A stretch of 64,000 bases of DNA from assembly GCF_014170375.1 (NCBI RefSeq), contig NZ_LZZW01000032.1, forward strand, positions 62,001 through 126,000, in the 5' to 3' direction. The notes under the pieces were generated by a model, which searched no databases, had not been told where the DNA came from, and was given only the letters and a program-made list of their open reading frames with translations. How positions within the stretch are numbered: position 1 is the stretch's first letter; every line of letters begins with the position of its first letter. The DNA comes from Variovorax sp. UMC13. GTDB lineage: Bacteria > Pseudomonadota > Gammaproteobacteria > Burkholderiales > Burkholderiaceae_C. This document shows, piece after piece, positions 35,314 to 44,189 of the stretch. The translations under genes and the position numbers were made by a program.

Positions 35314-36342
35314 TCAGTGGTCGAGCAATCGGAGGTGTTCGGGCGCGATGGCGATGGCCTCGCCGGCCGGCAGGGCCGATTCGGCGAGGAAGGGCTTGGG
35401 CGCGCCCGCCACCTCGAAGTCGTAGCGCGTGAGCGCGCCCAGGTAGCGTTGCGCGCCGGTGCGGCCCGCGAGGCGGTTCACCGCATCGGGCGCCGGGTCG
35501 GGCGCGATGTGCTCGGGACGCACCAGCACATGCACCGAGGCTCCGGTGGCCCGCGTGCCGGTGGGCGCGGCGAGTTCGGCAAAGCCCAGGTCGATGCGGT
35601 CGGTGCCGCTGACCCTGGCCGGCAGGATCGTCGAGAGCCCGACGAACTCGGCCACCGCGCGGCTCGCGGGGTGCTCGTAGATCTCGCGCGGCGTTGCGAT
35701 CTGCAGCAGCCGGCCGTCCTTGAGCATGGCCACGCGGTCGGCCATCACCAGCGCTTCCTCCTGGTCGTGCGTGACCAGCAGCGTGGTGGCGTCGAAGCGC
35801 TGTTGAATGGAACGGATCTGGTCGCGCAGGTGGCCGCGCACGCTGGCGTCGAGCGCCGACAGCGGCTCGTCGAGCAGCAGCGCGCGCGGGTCGATGGCCA
35901 GGGCGCGTGCCAGCGCCACGCGCTGCTGCTGCCCGCCGGAAAGCTGCGCCACCGCGCGCTGCGCGTAGGCGCCCAGGCCCACGATGTCGAGCAGTTCCTG
36001 CGCGCGCCGGCGCCGCTCGGCCGTGCCCACCTTGCGCAGCTGGAGCCCGTAGGCCACGTTGTCGCGCACGCTCAGGTGCGGAAACAGCGCGTAGCTCTGG
36101 AACACCATGCCGATGTGGCGCTGGTGCACCGGCGTGCGCGACATGTCCTCGCCGCCCAGCACGATGCGGCCCGTGTGGCCGGTCTCCAGGCCCGCCACCA
36201 GCTTGAGCAGGGTCGACTTGCCCGAGCCGCTGGGCCCGATCACCGCGACCAGTTCGCCGGTGCGCACGTCCAGCGACACCTCGTGCAGGCCGTGCGTGCT
36301 GCCGGGGTAGTTGTAGCTGACCTTGTCGAGGAGGAGGCTCAT
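35314..36342 (-). CDS. ABC transporter ATP-binding protein (PotA-like)
   Basis: 342-residue ATPase with Walker A GPSGSGKST (36-44), Q-loop VFQSYALFPHLSV, signature LSGGQQQRVALARAL, Walker B LLLDEPLSALD and a TOBE-like C-terminal domain (about 240-342, ending IAPEHLRLLDH). It powers the importer. Its ATG overlaps the stop of the upstream permease gene (ATGA). Confidence 0.93.
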   Translation of the reverse strand: MSLLLDKVSYNYPGSTHGLHEVSLDVRTGELVAVIGPSGSGKSTLLKLVAGLETGHTGRIVLGGEDMSRTPVHQRHIGMVFQSYALFPHLSVRDNVAYGLQLRKVGTAERRRRAQELLDIVGLGAYAQRAVAQLSGGQQQRVALARALAIDPRALLLDEPLSALDASVRGHLRDQIRSIQQRFDATTLLVTHDQEEALVMADRVAMLKDGRLLQIATPREIYEHPASRAVAEFVGLSTILPARVSGTDRIDLGFAELAAPTGTRATGASVHVLVRPEHIAPDPAPDAVNRLAGRTGAQRYLGALTRYDFEVAGAPKPFLAESALPAGEAIAIAPEHLRLLDH

Positions 36343-37106
36343 GCGCGTCGCTTCACCAGGGAAGAAGAGAGGAGGGCCGACGCGCTCGCCAGCACCAGGA
36401 GGATCACCGTGGCCGCGCAGGCGAAGCCCGTGGCGCCGTAGAAGGCCTGCAGCAGCACCACCGGGTAGGTGCGGTTCTGGAAGCTGGTGAGCAGGTTCGA
36501 CACGCCGAACTCGCCCACCGAGAGGGCGGCCACCATCACCAGCCCGCTGATCAGGCTCTGGCGCAGGCTGGGCAGCACGATGCCGGTGAACTGCTGCCAG
36601 CCCGAGGCGCCCAGCGTGGCGGCCGCCTGTTCGAGCCGGCCCAGGTCGAGGTGGCGCAGGTCGGCCAGCAGCGTGTTCGTGAGGTAGGGCAGCGTGAGGA
36701 TGGCATGCGCCGCGATCAGCAGCGGCATCGAACCCAGCCAGGGCGCGAGGTCGGTGTTGAACACGATCATGTAGCCGAAGGCCATGGTGATCGGCGGCAC
36801 CGCCACCGGCGCGGCGCTCACGATGCGCGCGGCCAGGCTGCCGCCGCGGCGCGCACCGTGGTACAGCGCATAGGCCAGCGGCAGGGCCAGCACGGTGTTG
36901 ATCGCGCAGGCCGACAGCGCCACCACCAGGCTGCTCACGAAGGCCTTGCGGAAGGAGCTGTCGAGCCAGAGCTCGGCATACCACTGGCCCGTGATGCCCG
37001 TGGGCAGCAGCGTGTTGGTCCAGTTGCCGCCCAGGCTGCCGATCATCAGCAGCACGATGGGCAGCAGCAGGTACAGGCCGTAGAGGAGCGAGATGCCGCG
37101 AACCAA
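36339..37106 (-). CDS. ABC transporter permease (PotC-like)
   Basis: 255-residue inner-membrane protein with about six helices and the EAA-type loop QAAATLGASGWQQFTGIVLPSLRQ. It is first in the operon of permease, ATPase, binding protein, second permease and LOG-like gene, and is divergent from a LysR gene that probably regulates it. Confidence 0.9.
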   Translation of the reverse strand: MVRGISLLYGLYLLLPIVLLMIGSLGGNWTNTLLPTGITGQWYAELWLDSSFRKAFVSSLVVALSACAINTVLALPLAYALYHGARRGGSLAARIVSAAPVAVPPITMAFGYMIVFNTDLAPWLGSMPLLIAAHAILTLPYLTNTLLADLRHLDLGRLEQAAATLGASGWQQFTGIVLPSLRQSLISGLVMVAALSVGEFGVSNLLTSFQNRTYPVVLLQAFYGATGFACAATVILLVLASASALLSSSLVKRRA

Positions 37107-37218
37107 GGGTTGTCTCCAATGTCATGGACACCCGGCATACTTTCCGGATGCGCTACTGTCTGCGCGGTGCATGCCGCAGCGATGCTTCGAATTCTAGGAA
37201 GCGCCTGCCAAGCCATGG

Positions 37219-37276
37219 GTGAAAGTTGGATGACGACGTTTGAGCAGTTGGAAAGTGTTTTTCACGCGGCTTTCAC
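37219..37276. promoter_or_regulatory. Repeated TTTCAC/GTGAAA sites in LysR-ABC intergenic region
   Basis: GTGAAAG (37219-37225), GAAAGTGTTTTTCAC (37251-37265) and CTTTCAC (37270-37276) share the same half-site in both orientations within 58 nt just before the lysR start. They may be contacts for the LysR regulator; no clean T-N11-A box is certain. Confidence 0.45.
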
Positions 37277-37291
37277 ACAGCGGGGCCATGG

Positions 37292-38206
37292 ATGAAGCGC
37301 GACTGTCCCACCATCCAGGAACTGCTGGCCTTCGACGCCGTGGCACGCCACGAGAGCATCACGCTGGCCGCGGGCGCGCTGTGCATCACGGTGAGCGCGG
37401 TCAGCAAGCAGATCGCCGGGCTCGAGGCCTTCCTGGGCCGCGCGCTGCTGCAGAAGAACGGCCGCGGCGTGCAGCTCACGCCGCAAGGCCGCGTGTACTG
37501 GCAGAAGATCTCGGGCGGGCTGCGCGCCATCGAGACCGCGACCTTCGAGGCGCGCTCGGGCGATGCCGGCGCCGGCCTGCTCACGCTGGCGAGCGTGCCC
37601 ACCTTCCTCACCAAGTGGCTCATCCCACGCCTGCCGGCCTTCAGCCAGAAGAGCCGCCACGTGATGCTGAGCTTCAGCCGCCACTTGGAGCCCAGCGACG
37701 GCATCCCGGCGGGCGTGGACGCCGCCATCCGCTACGGCCCCGACGGCTGGCCGGGCGTGGTGTCGGAGTACATCGCGGGGCGCGAGTTCGTGCTGATCGT
37801 GGCGCGCGCGCTGGTCGAGGGGCGGCACCGCATCGCGCAGCCGGCCGACATCCTGGGCCACACGCTGCTGCACCACGAGGGCGCGCCCACGGCCTGGCGG
37901 CAATGGGCCGCGCAGCATGGCGTGCCCGAGGTGCAGACCGTGGCCGGCCCGCGCTTCGCGCAGTACTCGGCGCTGATCCAGGCTGCGCTCAACGGGCTGG
38001 GCATCGGCCTGGTGCCCAGGCTGCTGGTGCAGGAAGAGCTGGCCGAGGGCGCGCTCCTCAGCCCTTGCGGCACGCCGGTGAGCGTCAACCAGGGCCACTA
38101 CCTCTGCTACCGGCCTGACCGGCTCGACCTGCCGGCCTTCGCGGCGTTTCGCGCATGGCTGCTCGAAGAGGGCGTGGCCTCGCGCGGCGTCGAAGCCGAG
38201 GCATGA
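37292..38206 (+). CDS. LysR-family transcriptional regulator (GcvA-like)
   Basis: 304-residue regulator. Helix-turn-helix: LLAFDAVARHESITLAAGALCITVSAVSKQIAGLEAFLG; then the substrate domain with ASVPTFLTKWLIPRLPAF, VDAAIRYGPDGWPGV and LNGLGIGLVPRLLV, as in GcvA-like LysR proteins. It is divergent from the ABC operon (185-nt gap) and 28 nt upstream of the panE-like gene on the same strand; either could be its target. Confidence 0.92.
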   Translation: MKRDCPTIQELLAFDAVARHESITLAAGALCITVSAVSKQIAGLEAFLGRALLQKNGRGVQLTPQGRVYWQKISGGLRAIETATFEARSGDAGAGLLTLASVPTFLTKWLIPRLPAFSQKSRHVMLSFSRHLEPSDGIPAGVDAAIRYGPDGWPGVVSEYIAGREFVLIVARALVEGRHRIAQPADILGHTLLHHEGAPTAWRQWAAQHGVPEVQTVAGPRFAQYSALIQAALNGLGIGLVPRLLVQEELAEGALLSPCGTPVSVNQGHYLCYRPDRLDLPAFAAFRAWLLEEGVASRGVEAEA

Positions 38207-38234
38207 TCCCTTCCACATCCAAGGAGACGAATCG

Positions 38235-39134
38235 ATGAGAGTTGCAGTCATGGGCGCCGGCGCGGTCGGTTGCTATTACGGCGCCATGCTGGCGCGCGCG
38301 GGCCACGCGGTGGTGCTGATCGGCCGGCCTTCGCACGTGGAGGCCGTCCGCGCCCACGGGCTGCGGCTGCAGACCCAGGCCTTCGACGGACAGGTGGAGC
38401 TCGAGGCGAGCACCGAAGCGAACGCGGTGCAGGGCGCCGACCTGGTGCTGTTCTGCGTCAAGTCCACCGACAGCGAAGCGGCCGCGGCGCAGATCGCACC
38501 GCACCTCGCGCCCGATGCGCTGGTGCTCACGCTGCAGAACGGCGTGGACAACGACGAACGCGTGCGCGCGGTGCTGCCGTCGCACGAGGTGGCCGCGGCC
38601 GTGGTCTACGTCGCGACCGAGATGGCCGGGCCGGGCCATGTGAAGCACCATGGGCGCGGCGAGCTGGTGATCGCACCCGCGCGCCGCAGCGTCGAAGTGG
38701 CAGGGCAGCTGATCGCCGCGGGCGTGCCCACGCAAATTTCCGACAACGTGCGCGGCGCGCTGTGGGCCAAGCTGATCCTCAACTGCGCCTACAACGCGCT
38801 GTCGGCCATCACGCAGCTGCCCTATGGCGTGCTGGCGCAGGGCGCGGGCGTGACCGAGGTGCTGCGCGACGTGGTGGCCGAATGCCTGGCGGTGGCCAAG
38901 GCCGAAGGCATCGCGGTGCCGGGCGACACCGCCGCCGCCGTGCGCGCCATCGCGCAGACCATGCCCTCGCAATACTCATCGACCGCGCAGGACCTGGCGC
39001 GCGGCAAGCTCAGCGAGATCGACCACCTCAACGGCCTGGTCGTGCGGCGCGGCGAGGCACTCGGCGTGCCCACGCCCGCGAACCGGGTGCTGTTCGTGCT
39101 GGTGAAGCTGCTGGAAGGAAAGAAGCAGGCCTAG
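38235..39134 (+). CDS. 2-dehydropantoate 2-reductase family protein
   Basis: 299-residue NADPH-dependent reductase of the PanE/ApbA family. The cofactor motif is VMGAGAVGCYYGAMLARAGH; the C-terminal domain has a catalytic-Lys region LWAKLILNCAYNALSAIT and the EIDHLNGLVVRRGEALGVPTP motif. It may make pantoate for CoA synthesis, but many bacteria carry several paralogues with other 2-oxo acid substrates, and its place beside a LysR and an ABC importer hints at a catabolic one. It converges on gor with a 4-nt overlap. Confidence 0.88.
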   Translation: MRVAVMGAGAVGCYYGAMLARAGHAVVLIGRPSHVEAVRAHGLRLQTQAFDGQVELEASTEANAVQGADLVLFCVKSTDSEAAAAQIAPHLAPDALVLTLQNGVDNDERVRAVLPSHEVAAAVVYVATEMAGPGHVKHHGRGELVIAPARRSVEVAGQLIAAGVPTQISDNVRGALWAKLILNCAYNALSAITQLPYGVLAQGAGVTEVLRDVVAECLAVAKAEGIAVPGDTAAAVRAIAQTMPSQYSSTAQDLARGKLSEIDHLNGLVVRRGEALGVPTPANRVLFVLVKLLEGKKQA

Positions 39135-40489
39135 CCTGGCATGGGTTCGCGCATCGTCACGAACTCTTCCGCAGCGGTCGGATGGATGCCGATGGTGCTG
39201 TCGAACAGCGCCTTGGTCGCGCCCGCGCGCATCGCCACCGCGAAGCCCTGCACGATCTCGCCCGCGTCGGCGCCCACCATGTGCAGGCCGACCACGCGGT
39301 CGCTCTTCTTGTCGACCACCAGCTTCATGAAGGTGCGCTCCGTGCTGCCCGACAGCGTGTGGCGCAGCGACTTGAACTCGCTGGAGAACACCGTCACCTC
39401 GCCGAACTTCGCGCGTGCGTCGATCTCGCTGTAGCCGCAGGTGCCGATGTTCGGGTGCGTGAACACGGCCGTGGGAATGAACTCGTAGTCGAGCCGGCGC
39501 TGGCCCTTGCCGAACAGTTCGTCGACCACCACCATCGCCTCGGCCAATGCCACGGGCGTGAGCTGCACGCTGGTCGACACGTCGCCCACCGCGTAGATCG
39601 AGGGCACCGAGCTGCGGTAGTGCGCATCGACCGCGATCGCGCCCTTGTCGTCGAGCTTCACGCCCGCGGCCTCGAGGCCCAGGCCCTGCGTATTGGGCAC
39701 GCGGCCGGTGGCGAACAGCACCGCGTCGGCCTCGATCTGCTGGCCGCGCGCCAGCGTCACGGTCAGGCCTTCGGCATGGCGCGCGATCGAGGCGGCCTCG
39801 CTGTTGAGCCGGATGTCGACCCCGGCCTTGCCCATCTCGCGGGCGACGAACTGGCGCACGTCGTCGTCGAAGCCGGTCAGCAGGTGGGCACGGCGGTGCA
39901 GCTGCGTGACCTGGGAACCCAAGCCGTTGAAGATCGAGGCGAACTCGGAAGCGATGTAGCCGCCGCCCACCACCACCAGGCGCTTGGGGAAGGGTTCGAG
40001 GTCGAACATCGCGTCCGAGGTGAGGATGTGTTCGCGGCCCGGAATATCGGGCACGAAGGGCGTGCCGCCCGTGGCCACCAGCAGGTGCTTGGCGGTGTGG
40101 CGCCGACCGTCGATCTCCACCGTGTGGGCGTCGATGAACTGGGCCCAGCCGGTGACCAGCGTGACGCCCGAATTCTTCAGCAGCGAGGCATAGACGCCGT
40201 TGAGCCGGCCGATCTCCTTGGCGCGCTGGGTCTTCAGGTGGGCCCAGTCGAAACGCGGCGCCTCGGCCAGCGTCCAGCCGTAGCCCGCGCTCTCCTCGAA
40301 GGCCTCGGCATAGCCGGCCGCGTAGCTGTAGAGCTTCTTGGGAATGCAACCCACGTTGACGCAGGTGCCGCCCAGCTCGGCGGCTTCGGCCAGGCCGACG
40401 CGGGCACCGGTCTGCGCGGCCATGCGGGCGGCGCGCACGCCCCCGCTGCCGCCGCCGATGACGAAGAGATCGAAGTCGAATGTGCGCAT
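39131..40489 (-). CDS. gor: Glutathione-disulfide reductase
   Basis: 452-residue FAD/NADPH disulfide reductase. The redox pair is Cys43/Cys48 in GGTCVNVGCIPKKL, the FAD fold FVIGGGSGGVRAA, the NAD(P) fold VVVGGGYIASEFASI and the active-site His in TIGIHPTAAEEFVT. It regenerates GSH from GSSG in the cytoplasm. ATG at 40489. Divergent from the secreted dikinase-like gene. Confidence 0.94.
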   Translation of the reverse strand: MRTFDFDLFVIGGGSGGVRAARMAAQTGARVGLAEAAELGGTCVNVGCIPKKLYSYAAGYAEAFEESAGYGWTLAEAPRFDWAHLKTQRAKEIGRLNGVYASLLKNSGVTLVTGWAQFIDAHTVEIDGRRHTAKHLLVATGGTPFVPDIPGREHILTSDAMFDLEPFPKRLVVVGGGYIASEFASIFNGLGSQVTQLHRRAHLLTGFDDDVRQFVAREMGKAGVDIRLNSEAASIARHAEGLTVTLARGQQIEADAVLFATGRVPNTQGLGLEAAGVKLDDKGAIAVDAHYRSSVPSIYAVGDVSTSVQLTPVALAEAMVVVDELFGKGQRRLDYEFIPTAVFTHPNIGTCGYSEIDARAKFGEVTVFSSEFKSLRHTLSGSTERTFMKLVVDKKSDRVVGLHMVGADAGEIVQGFAVAMRAGATKALFDSTIGIHPTAAEEFVTMREPMPG

Positions 40490-40596
40490 GAGAAAGAGCT
40501 CCTTGCGGCCGACTGTAGCGGCGGGGCCAAGACAGTGCCGCGGGCGGGACTTGGCGCCGGCGCGAGCGAGAATCCGCGTCGCAACGAGGGATCCAC

Positions 40597-42621
40597 ATGA
40601 GGAACAACGCAAGGGGATGCGCGGCGGGCCGGGCACGCGCCTGGCTGTCGGCGCTGGCGCTGTGCGCGATGGCCGTCGCGCCGGCCGCGGCGCAGCTTGC
40701 GCGCAAGCCGTCCTACTACCAGCAGCAGAACCCGCCGCAAGCCGAGGGGCCGGCCGCCCAGGGCATGCCGCGCGCCGCGGTGCCCGGGTCGCTGCCGGCC
40801 CTGCGACAGCGGGCCGATTTCGACGCGCTGGCCCGGGTCTACGACGCCGGCACGCCGATGCAGCTGGCCCATGTGCTGTTCGTCGTCGACCGGCAGGCCA
40901 GGCCGGTGCGCACCTATTACGTCGACACGCCGCGCTACCAGCTGCATGTGCGCTTCGTGCGCGACACCGGGCTTTCGCCGCGCGCGGGCAAGCGCGAGAT
41001 CGACCGCAACTACCTGGTGGCCGACCGGCGCTTCCTGTTCGGCACCTTGAGCTGGCAGCAGAACATCGGCAGCTTCACCTACGAGTTCTGGGAGGGCGAC
41101 CGGCTCACCGCGGCGCTGCTGCGGCAGGCCGACGCGCAGGTGAAGGCCAGCTTCTTCGCGCCGGTGAAATTCAAGACCAATTCCACGCTGCACGACCGGG
41201 TCGCGCAGGAGGCCGGTGTCGACTTCGTGAGCCAGGCGGCGCTGATCCGCGCCCAGCCCTTCCTGCCGCTGAACCTCGGCACCGCCACCGGCCGCGTGCG
41301 CATCGTGGACGGCGCTGCGGGCCTGGGCGCGCTGCGGCCCGATGACATCGCGGTGCTGCGCGAGGTGCCGCTTGGCCTGCCGCCCGTGGCCGGCGTGCTG
41401 ACCGAGCGGCCCTCGACCGCGCTGTCGCACGTCAACCTGCTGGCCAAGGGCTGGGGCATCCCGAATGCCTACGTGCGCGACGCGGCGGCCGTGTTGGAAG
41501 CGCATGCGGGCCAGTGGGTGGCGCTGAAGGTCGCGGCCTCGGGCTACCAGGTGCGGCGCCTCACGGCCGAAGAAATCGCGGCGCTGCCGCCGCGCGCCGT
41601 GCGCACCGCGTCCACCGGCGCCACGCTCGGCGCGGCCCAGGCCACCCGGCCCGACCTGCGTGAAGACCGCCTGCTGCCGCTGGCGTCGTTGCGTGCGCGA
41701 AACAGCGCGCAATGCGGCACCAAGGCCGCGAACCTCGGCGCCCTGCAGGCCGCGCGCATTCCCGGCACCTCGGTGCCCGACGGCTTCTGCATTCCCTTCG
41801 CGCACTACGACCGCTTCATGCGCGCCCACGGCCTGGCCGAGCGCATCGCGCGCATGCAGCAGCAGCCCGGTTTCGCGAGCGACCCGACGATCCGCCAGCA
41901 GGCGCTGGCGCAACTGCGCGAAGAGATCGCGCAGTGGCCCGTCGACGCCGGCACCGCGGCCTCCTGGCGCGCCGCCTGGCAGGCGCAACTGGGCGGCGGC
42001 GGTGTGTTCGTGCGCAGCTCGGCCAATTCAGAAGACCTGCCCGGCTTCAGCGGCGCGGGGCTCTACACCACCGTGCCCAACGTCCGGAGCGGCGATGCGC
42101 TCGAACGCGCGGTGAAGACGGTCTGGGCCTCGGTGTTCAACCCCGAGGCCTGGGAGGCGCGCGGCGCCGCGGGCTTCGGTGCCCAGTCGGTGCTGATGGG
42201 GGTGTTCGTACAGGCCGCCATCGACGCCACGAACGCCGGCGTGATGATCACCCGCGACCCCTTCGACGCCGGCCATGCGCACACCACCTACATCTCGGCC
42301 AAGCGCGGCATCGGCATCCGCGTGGTCGAAGGCCAGCGCGTGGCGGAGCAGGTGATGTACTCGCGCTCGTCGAAGGCGATCCAGGTGCTGAGCCGTTCGG
42401 CCGAAGCCACCTCGCTGCAGCTCGACAAGGACGGTGGCGTGAAGGAGGTGCCGGTGGAGGTGGGGCGCGCGGTGCTGACCGACGAGCTCGTCGTGCGGCT
42501 GGCGACGGTGGGCGCGGCGGTCAAGCGCCGCTTCAACGGTGTGGACCAGGACATCGAATGGGCGACGGTCGGCGACCGCATCGTGCTGCTGCAGGCGCGG
42601 CCCTATGTGGAGCGGCGTTGA
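40597..42621 (+). CDS. Exported PPDK/PEP-synthase-like ATP-binding protein with permuted phosphohistidine domain
   Basis: 674 residues. Residues 1-32 are a clear Sec signal peptide (AWLSALALCAMAVAPAAA-Q). Residues about 60-240 are an unknown domain with many aromatic strands. Around residue 278 lies ERPSTALSHVNLLAKGWGIP, resembling the phosphohistidine swivel domain of dikinases. Residues about 365-674 are a PPDK_N ATP-binding domain (GTKAANLGAL, VFVRSSANSEDLPGFSGAGLY, GVMITRDPF, VLLQARPYVE). There is no PEP/pyruvate-binding barrel. This order, His domain then ATP domain, is that of glucan, water dikinases rather than PEP synthase. Substrate unknown. Confidence 0.85.
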   Translation: MRNNARGCAAGRARAWLSALALCAMAVAPAAAQLARKPSYYQQQNPPQAEGPAAQGMPRAAVPGSLPALRQRADFDALARVYDAGTPMQLAHVLFVVDRQARPVRTYYVDTPRYQLHVRFVRDTGLSPRAGKREIDRNYLVADRRFLFGTLSWQQNIGSFTYEFWEGDRLTAALLRQADAQVKASFFAPVKFKTNSTLHDRVAQEAGVDFVSQAALIRAQPFLPLNLGTATGRVRIVDGAAGLGALRPDDIAVLREVPLGLPPVAGVLTERPSTALSHVNLLAKGWGIPNAYVRDAAAVLEAHAGQWVALKVAASGYQVRRLTAEEIAALPPRAVRTASTGATLGAAQATRPDLREDRLLPLASLRARNSAQCGTKAANLGALQAARIPGTSVPDGFCIPFAHYDRFMRAHGLAERIARMQQQPGFASDPTIRQQALAQLREEIAQWPVDAGTAASWRAAWQAQLGGGGVFVRSSANSEDLPGFSGAGLYTTVPNVRSGDALERAVKTVWASVFNPEAWEARGAAGFGAQSVLMGVFVQAAIDATNAGVMITRDPFDAGHAHTTYISAKRGIGIRVVEGQRVAEQVMYSRSSKAIQVLSRSAEATSLQLDKDGGVKEVPVEVGRAVLTDELVVRLATVGAAVKRRFNGVDQDIEWATVGDRIVLLQARPYVERR

Positions 42622-42704
42622 GGGTTGCGCAAGCGCGGCCGGCAGGGTTTTGGCGCGCCAGTGAAAATCTCAGCCAGGTGACTGGATTCAAAGGACGAAA
42701 AGAG

Positions 42705-43115
42705 ATGACCGAACCCGTGAATGACAAAGGCTATGCCGGCGACGTGACGCCCGCGCAGGCCGCGCAATGGATGGCGAGCGGCGAGGCGGTGCTGGTCGAC
42801 GTGCGCACCGACGCCGAGCGCGAGTGGGTGGGTTACGTGCCCGGCGCCGTGCCGCTGGCCTGGAAGCAATGGCCGGGCATGGCGCTCAACCCCGCGTTCG
42901 ACGAGGGCGTGCGCGCCGCGGGCGAGGGCGGCCGGAAGCTGGTGCTGCTGTGCCGCAGCGGCGTGCGCTCCATCGCGGCCGCGAAGCGCGCCACCGAGCT
43001 GGGGCTGGAGGCCTACAACATCCTCGAGGGCTTCGAGGGCAACCCGGACGAGAACGGGCACCGCGGGCAGACCGGCGGCTGGCGCAGGCACGGGCTGCCC
43101 TGGAAGCAGAACTGA
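42705..43115 (+). CDS. Rhodanese-like domain protein
   Basis: 136-residue single-domain rhodanese. The active-site loop is LLCRSGVRS, with Cys as nucleophile, after the usual VLVDVRTDAEREWVGYVPGAVPL. It probably transfers sulfane sulfur in the cytoplasm; the acceptor is unknown. GAAAAGAG precedes the ATG. It lies 83 nt after the dikinase-like gene on the same strand with no functional link that I can name. Confidence 0.9.
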   Translation: MTEPVNDKGYAGDVTPAQAAQWMASGEAVLVDVRTDAEREWVGYVPGAVPLAWKQWPGMALNPAFDEGVRAAGEGGRKLVLLCRSGVRSIAAAKRATELGLEAYNILEGFEGNPDENGHRGQTGGWRRHGLPWKQN

Positions 43116-43162
43116 CGCGCGACCGAAGGTCTTGAAGCCACGGCGGAGCCCATTCCAACGGC

Positions 43163-43612
43163 TCAGGGCGGGGTCAGGAGATCGGGGCGATGGGCACGGA
43201 GCCAGGTTTCGGCAACGGCCAGCAATTGCGCGGCCTGGCCGATGGAGGCCTGCAGCGTGGCAGTGGACACCGGGTCGCCCTCGTAGTCGCTCACGTTGCG
43301 TTGCCGACGCAGCGCATCGAGCACGATGATCTCCGGCTGCGCCACACCCATCGTCAGGCCCAGGCTCTGGATGGCCGTCTGGTGGTGGCCGGGTTGGCTG
43401 GTGGACGTGCGGTAGCCGTTGGCCCACAAACCCAGCATCGCGCATTGCATGATGCATTTGTAGGCTGCATCGAAGCGGTTGTCGGCGCTGACCTGTACAA
43501 CTTGCGCGTCGGCCAGGTTCCGCCGCGCGGCCTGAAGCAGTTTGGAGATGCCCGCCGCATCAGGCTGGTGGGCCTGCAACCGCCCGATCGCCAGCAAGTT
43601 CTGCAAGCTCAT
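43163..43612 (-). CDS. HEPN-domain protein, putative toxin of a nucleotidyltransferase-HEPN pair
   Basis: 149-residue all-helical protein of the HEPN type usually found with minimal nucleotidyltransferases (DAQVVQVSADNRFDAAYKCIMQCAMLGLWANGYR). The catalytic HEPN motif RX4-6H appears altered: the segment is RRQRNVSDYEGD, with Tyr at the histidine position. In MntA-HepT systems a tyrosine next to this motif is AMPylated by the nucleotidyltransferase. Its start overlaps the partner gene by 53 nt. No strong ribosome site is seen for the ATG at 43612. Confidence 0.72.
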   Translation of the reverse strand: MSLQNLLAIGRLQAHQPDAAGISKLLQAARRNLADAQVVQVSADNRFDAAYKCIMQCAMLGLWANGYRTSTSQPGHHQTAIQSLGLTMGVAQPEIIVLDALRRQRNVSDYEGDPVSTATLQASIGQAAQLLAVAETWLRAHRPDLLTPP

Positions 43613-44189
43613 CGGCGCCTCCCTTCACAAACAGTTGTGGCTTGGCCAGGATGTCGCGCGCGAAGGCATCGCCAGTGCGCACGCGTTCCGCGAATTCCTC
43701 TGGTGCGTAGAGCACCATGTTCACCTCGCGGCCCAGCGCCGCATGCAGAGGAAACACCGCCTGTGCCAGCGTCATGAAATTGACGTCGCCCAGCACCAGC
43801 AGGTCCACATCGCTGCCCGGCGAAGGCGTGCCGCGTGCCACCGAGCCGAACACCAGCGCCAGCCGGATCTGTGGATCCAGCGGCGCCAGCGCTTCGCGCA
43901 CGGCAGGCACCACGCCATGCGTCTTGCGAAACAGGGCCGCCAGGTCCTCGAACAGGGGGTGGCCCGTGTTGGCGTTGTAGCGCACCTGGTTGCCTTGTTC
44001 GCTGCGCAGCAGCAGGCCGGTGCGCGCCAGCTTGTCCACCTCCCGCCCCAGCGTGCCCGCATGGCTGTCGGTCAGGCGCGCAAGCTCCCGCAGATGGAAG
44101 GCAGAGCGGGGCTGCAGCAGCAACACCGCCAGCACACGTTGCCGTGCTGCGGGAAACAGCAGGTCCATCAGAGAATTTTCGTTGCTCAT
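43560..44189 (-). CDS. Winged-helix nucleotidyltransferase, putative antitoxin of the HEPN pair
   Basis: 209-residue protein: N-terminal winged-helix DNA-binding domain (QRVLAVLLLQPRSAFHLRELARLTDSHAGTLGREVDKLARTGLL), then a Pol-beta-fold nucleotidyltransferase with VFGSVARGTPSPGSDVDLLVLG, keeping the GSxxRG and both aspartates. It may AMPylate the HEPN partner and, through its DNA-binding domain, repress the operon. ATG at 44189 is chosen because upstream codons fall in a direct repeat that looks like an operator. Confidence 0.82.
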   Translation of the reverse strand: MSNENSLMDLLFPAARQRVLAVLLLQPRSAFHLRELARLTDSHAGTLGREVDKLARTGLLLRSEQGNQVRYNANTGHPLFEDLAALFRKTHGVVPAVREALAPLDPQIRLALVFGSVARGTPSPGSDVDLLVLGDVNFMTLAQAVFPLHAALGREVNMVLYAPEEFAERVRTGDAFARDILAKPQLFVKGGADELAELAGDRAVAGPPA

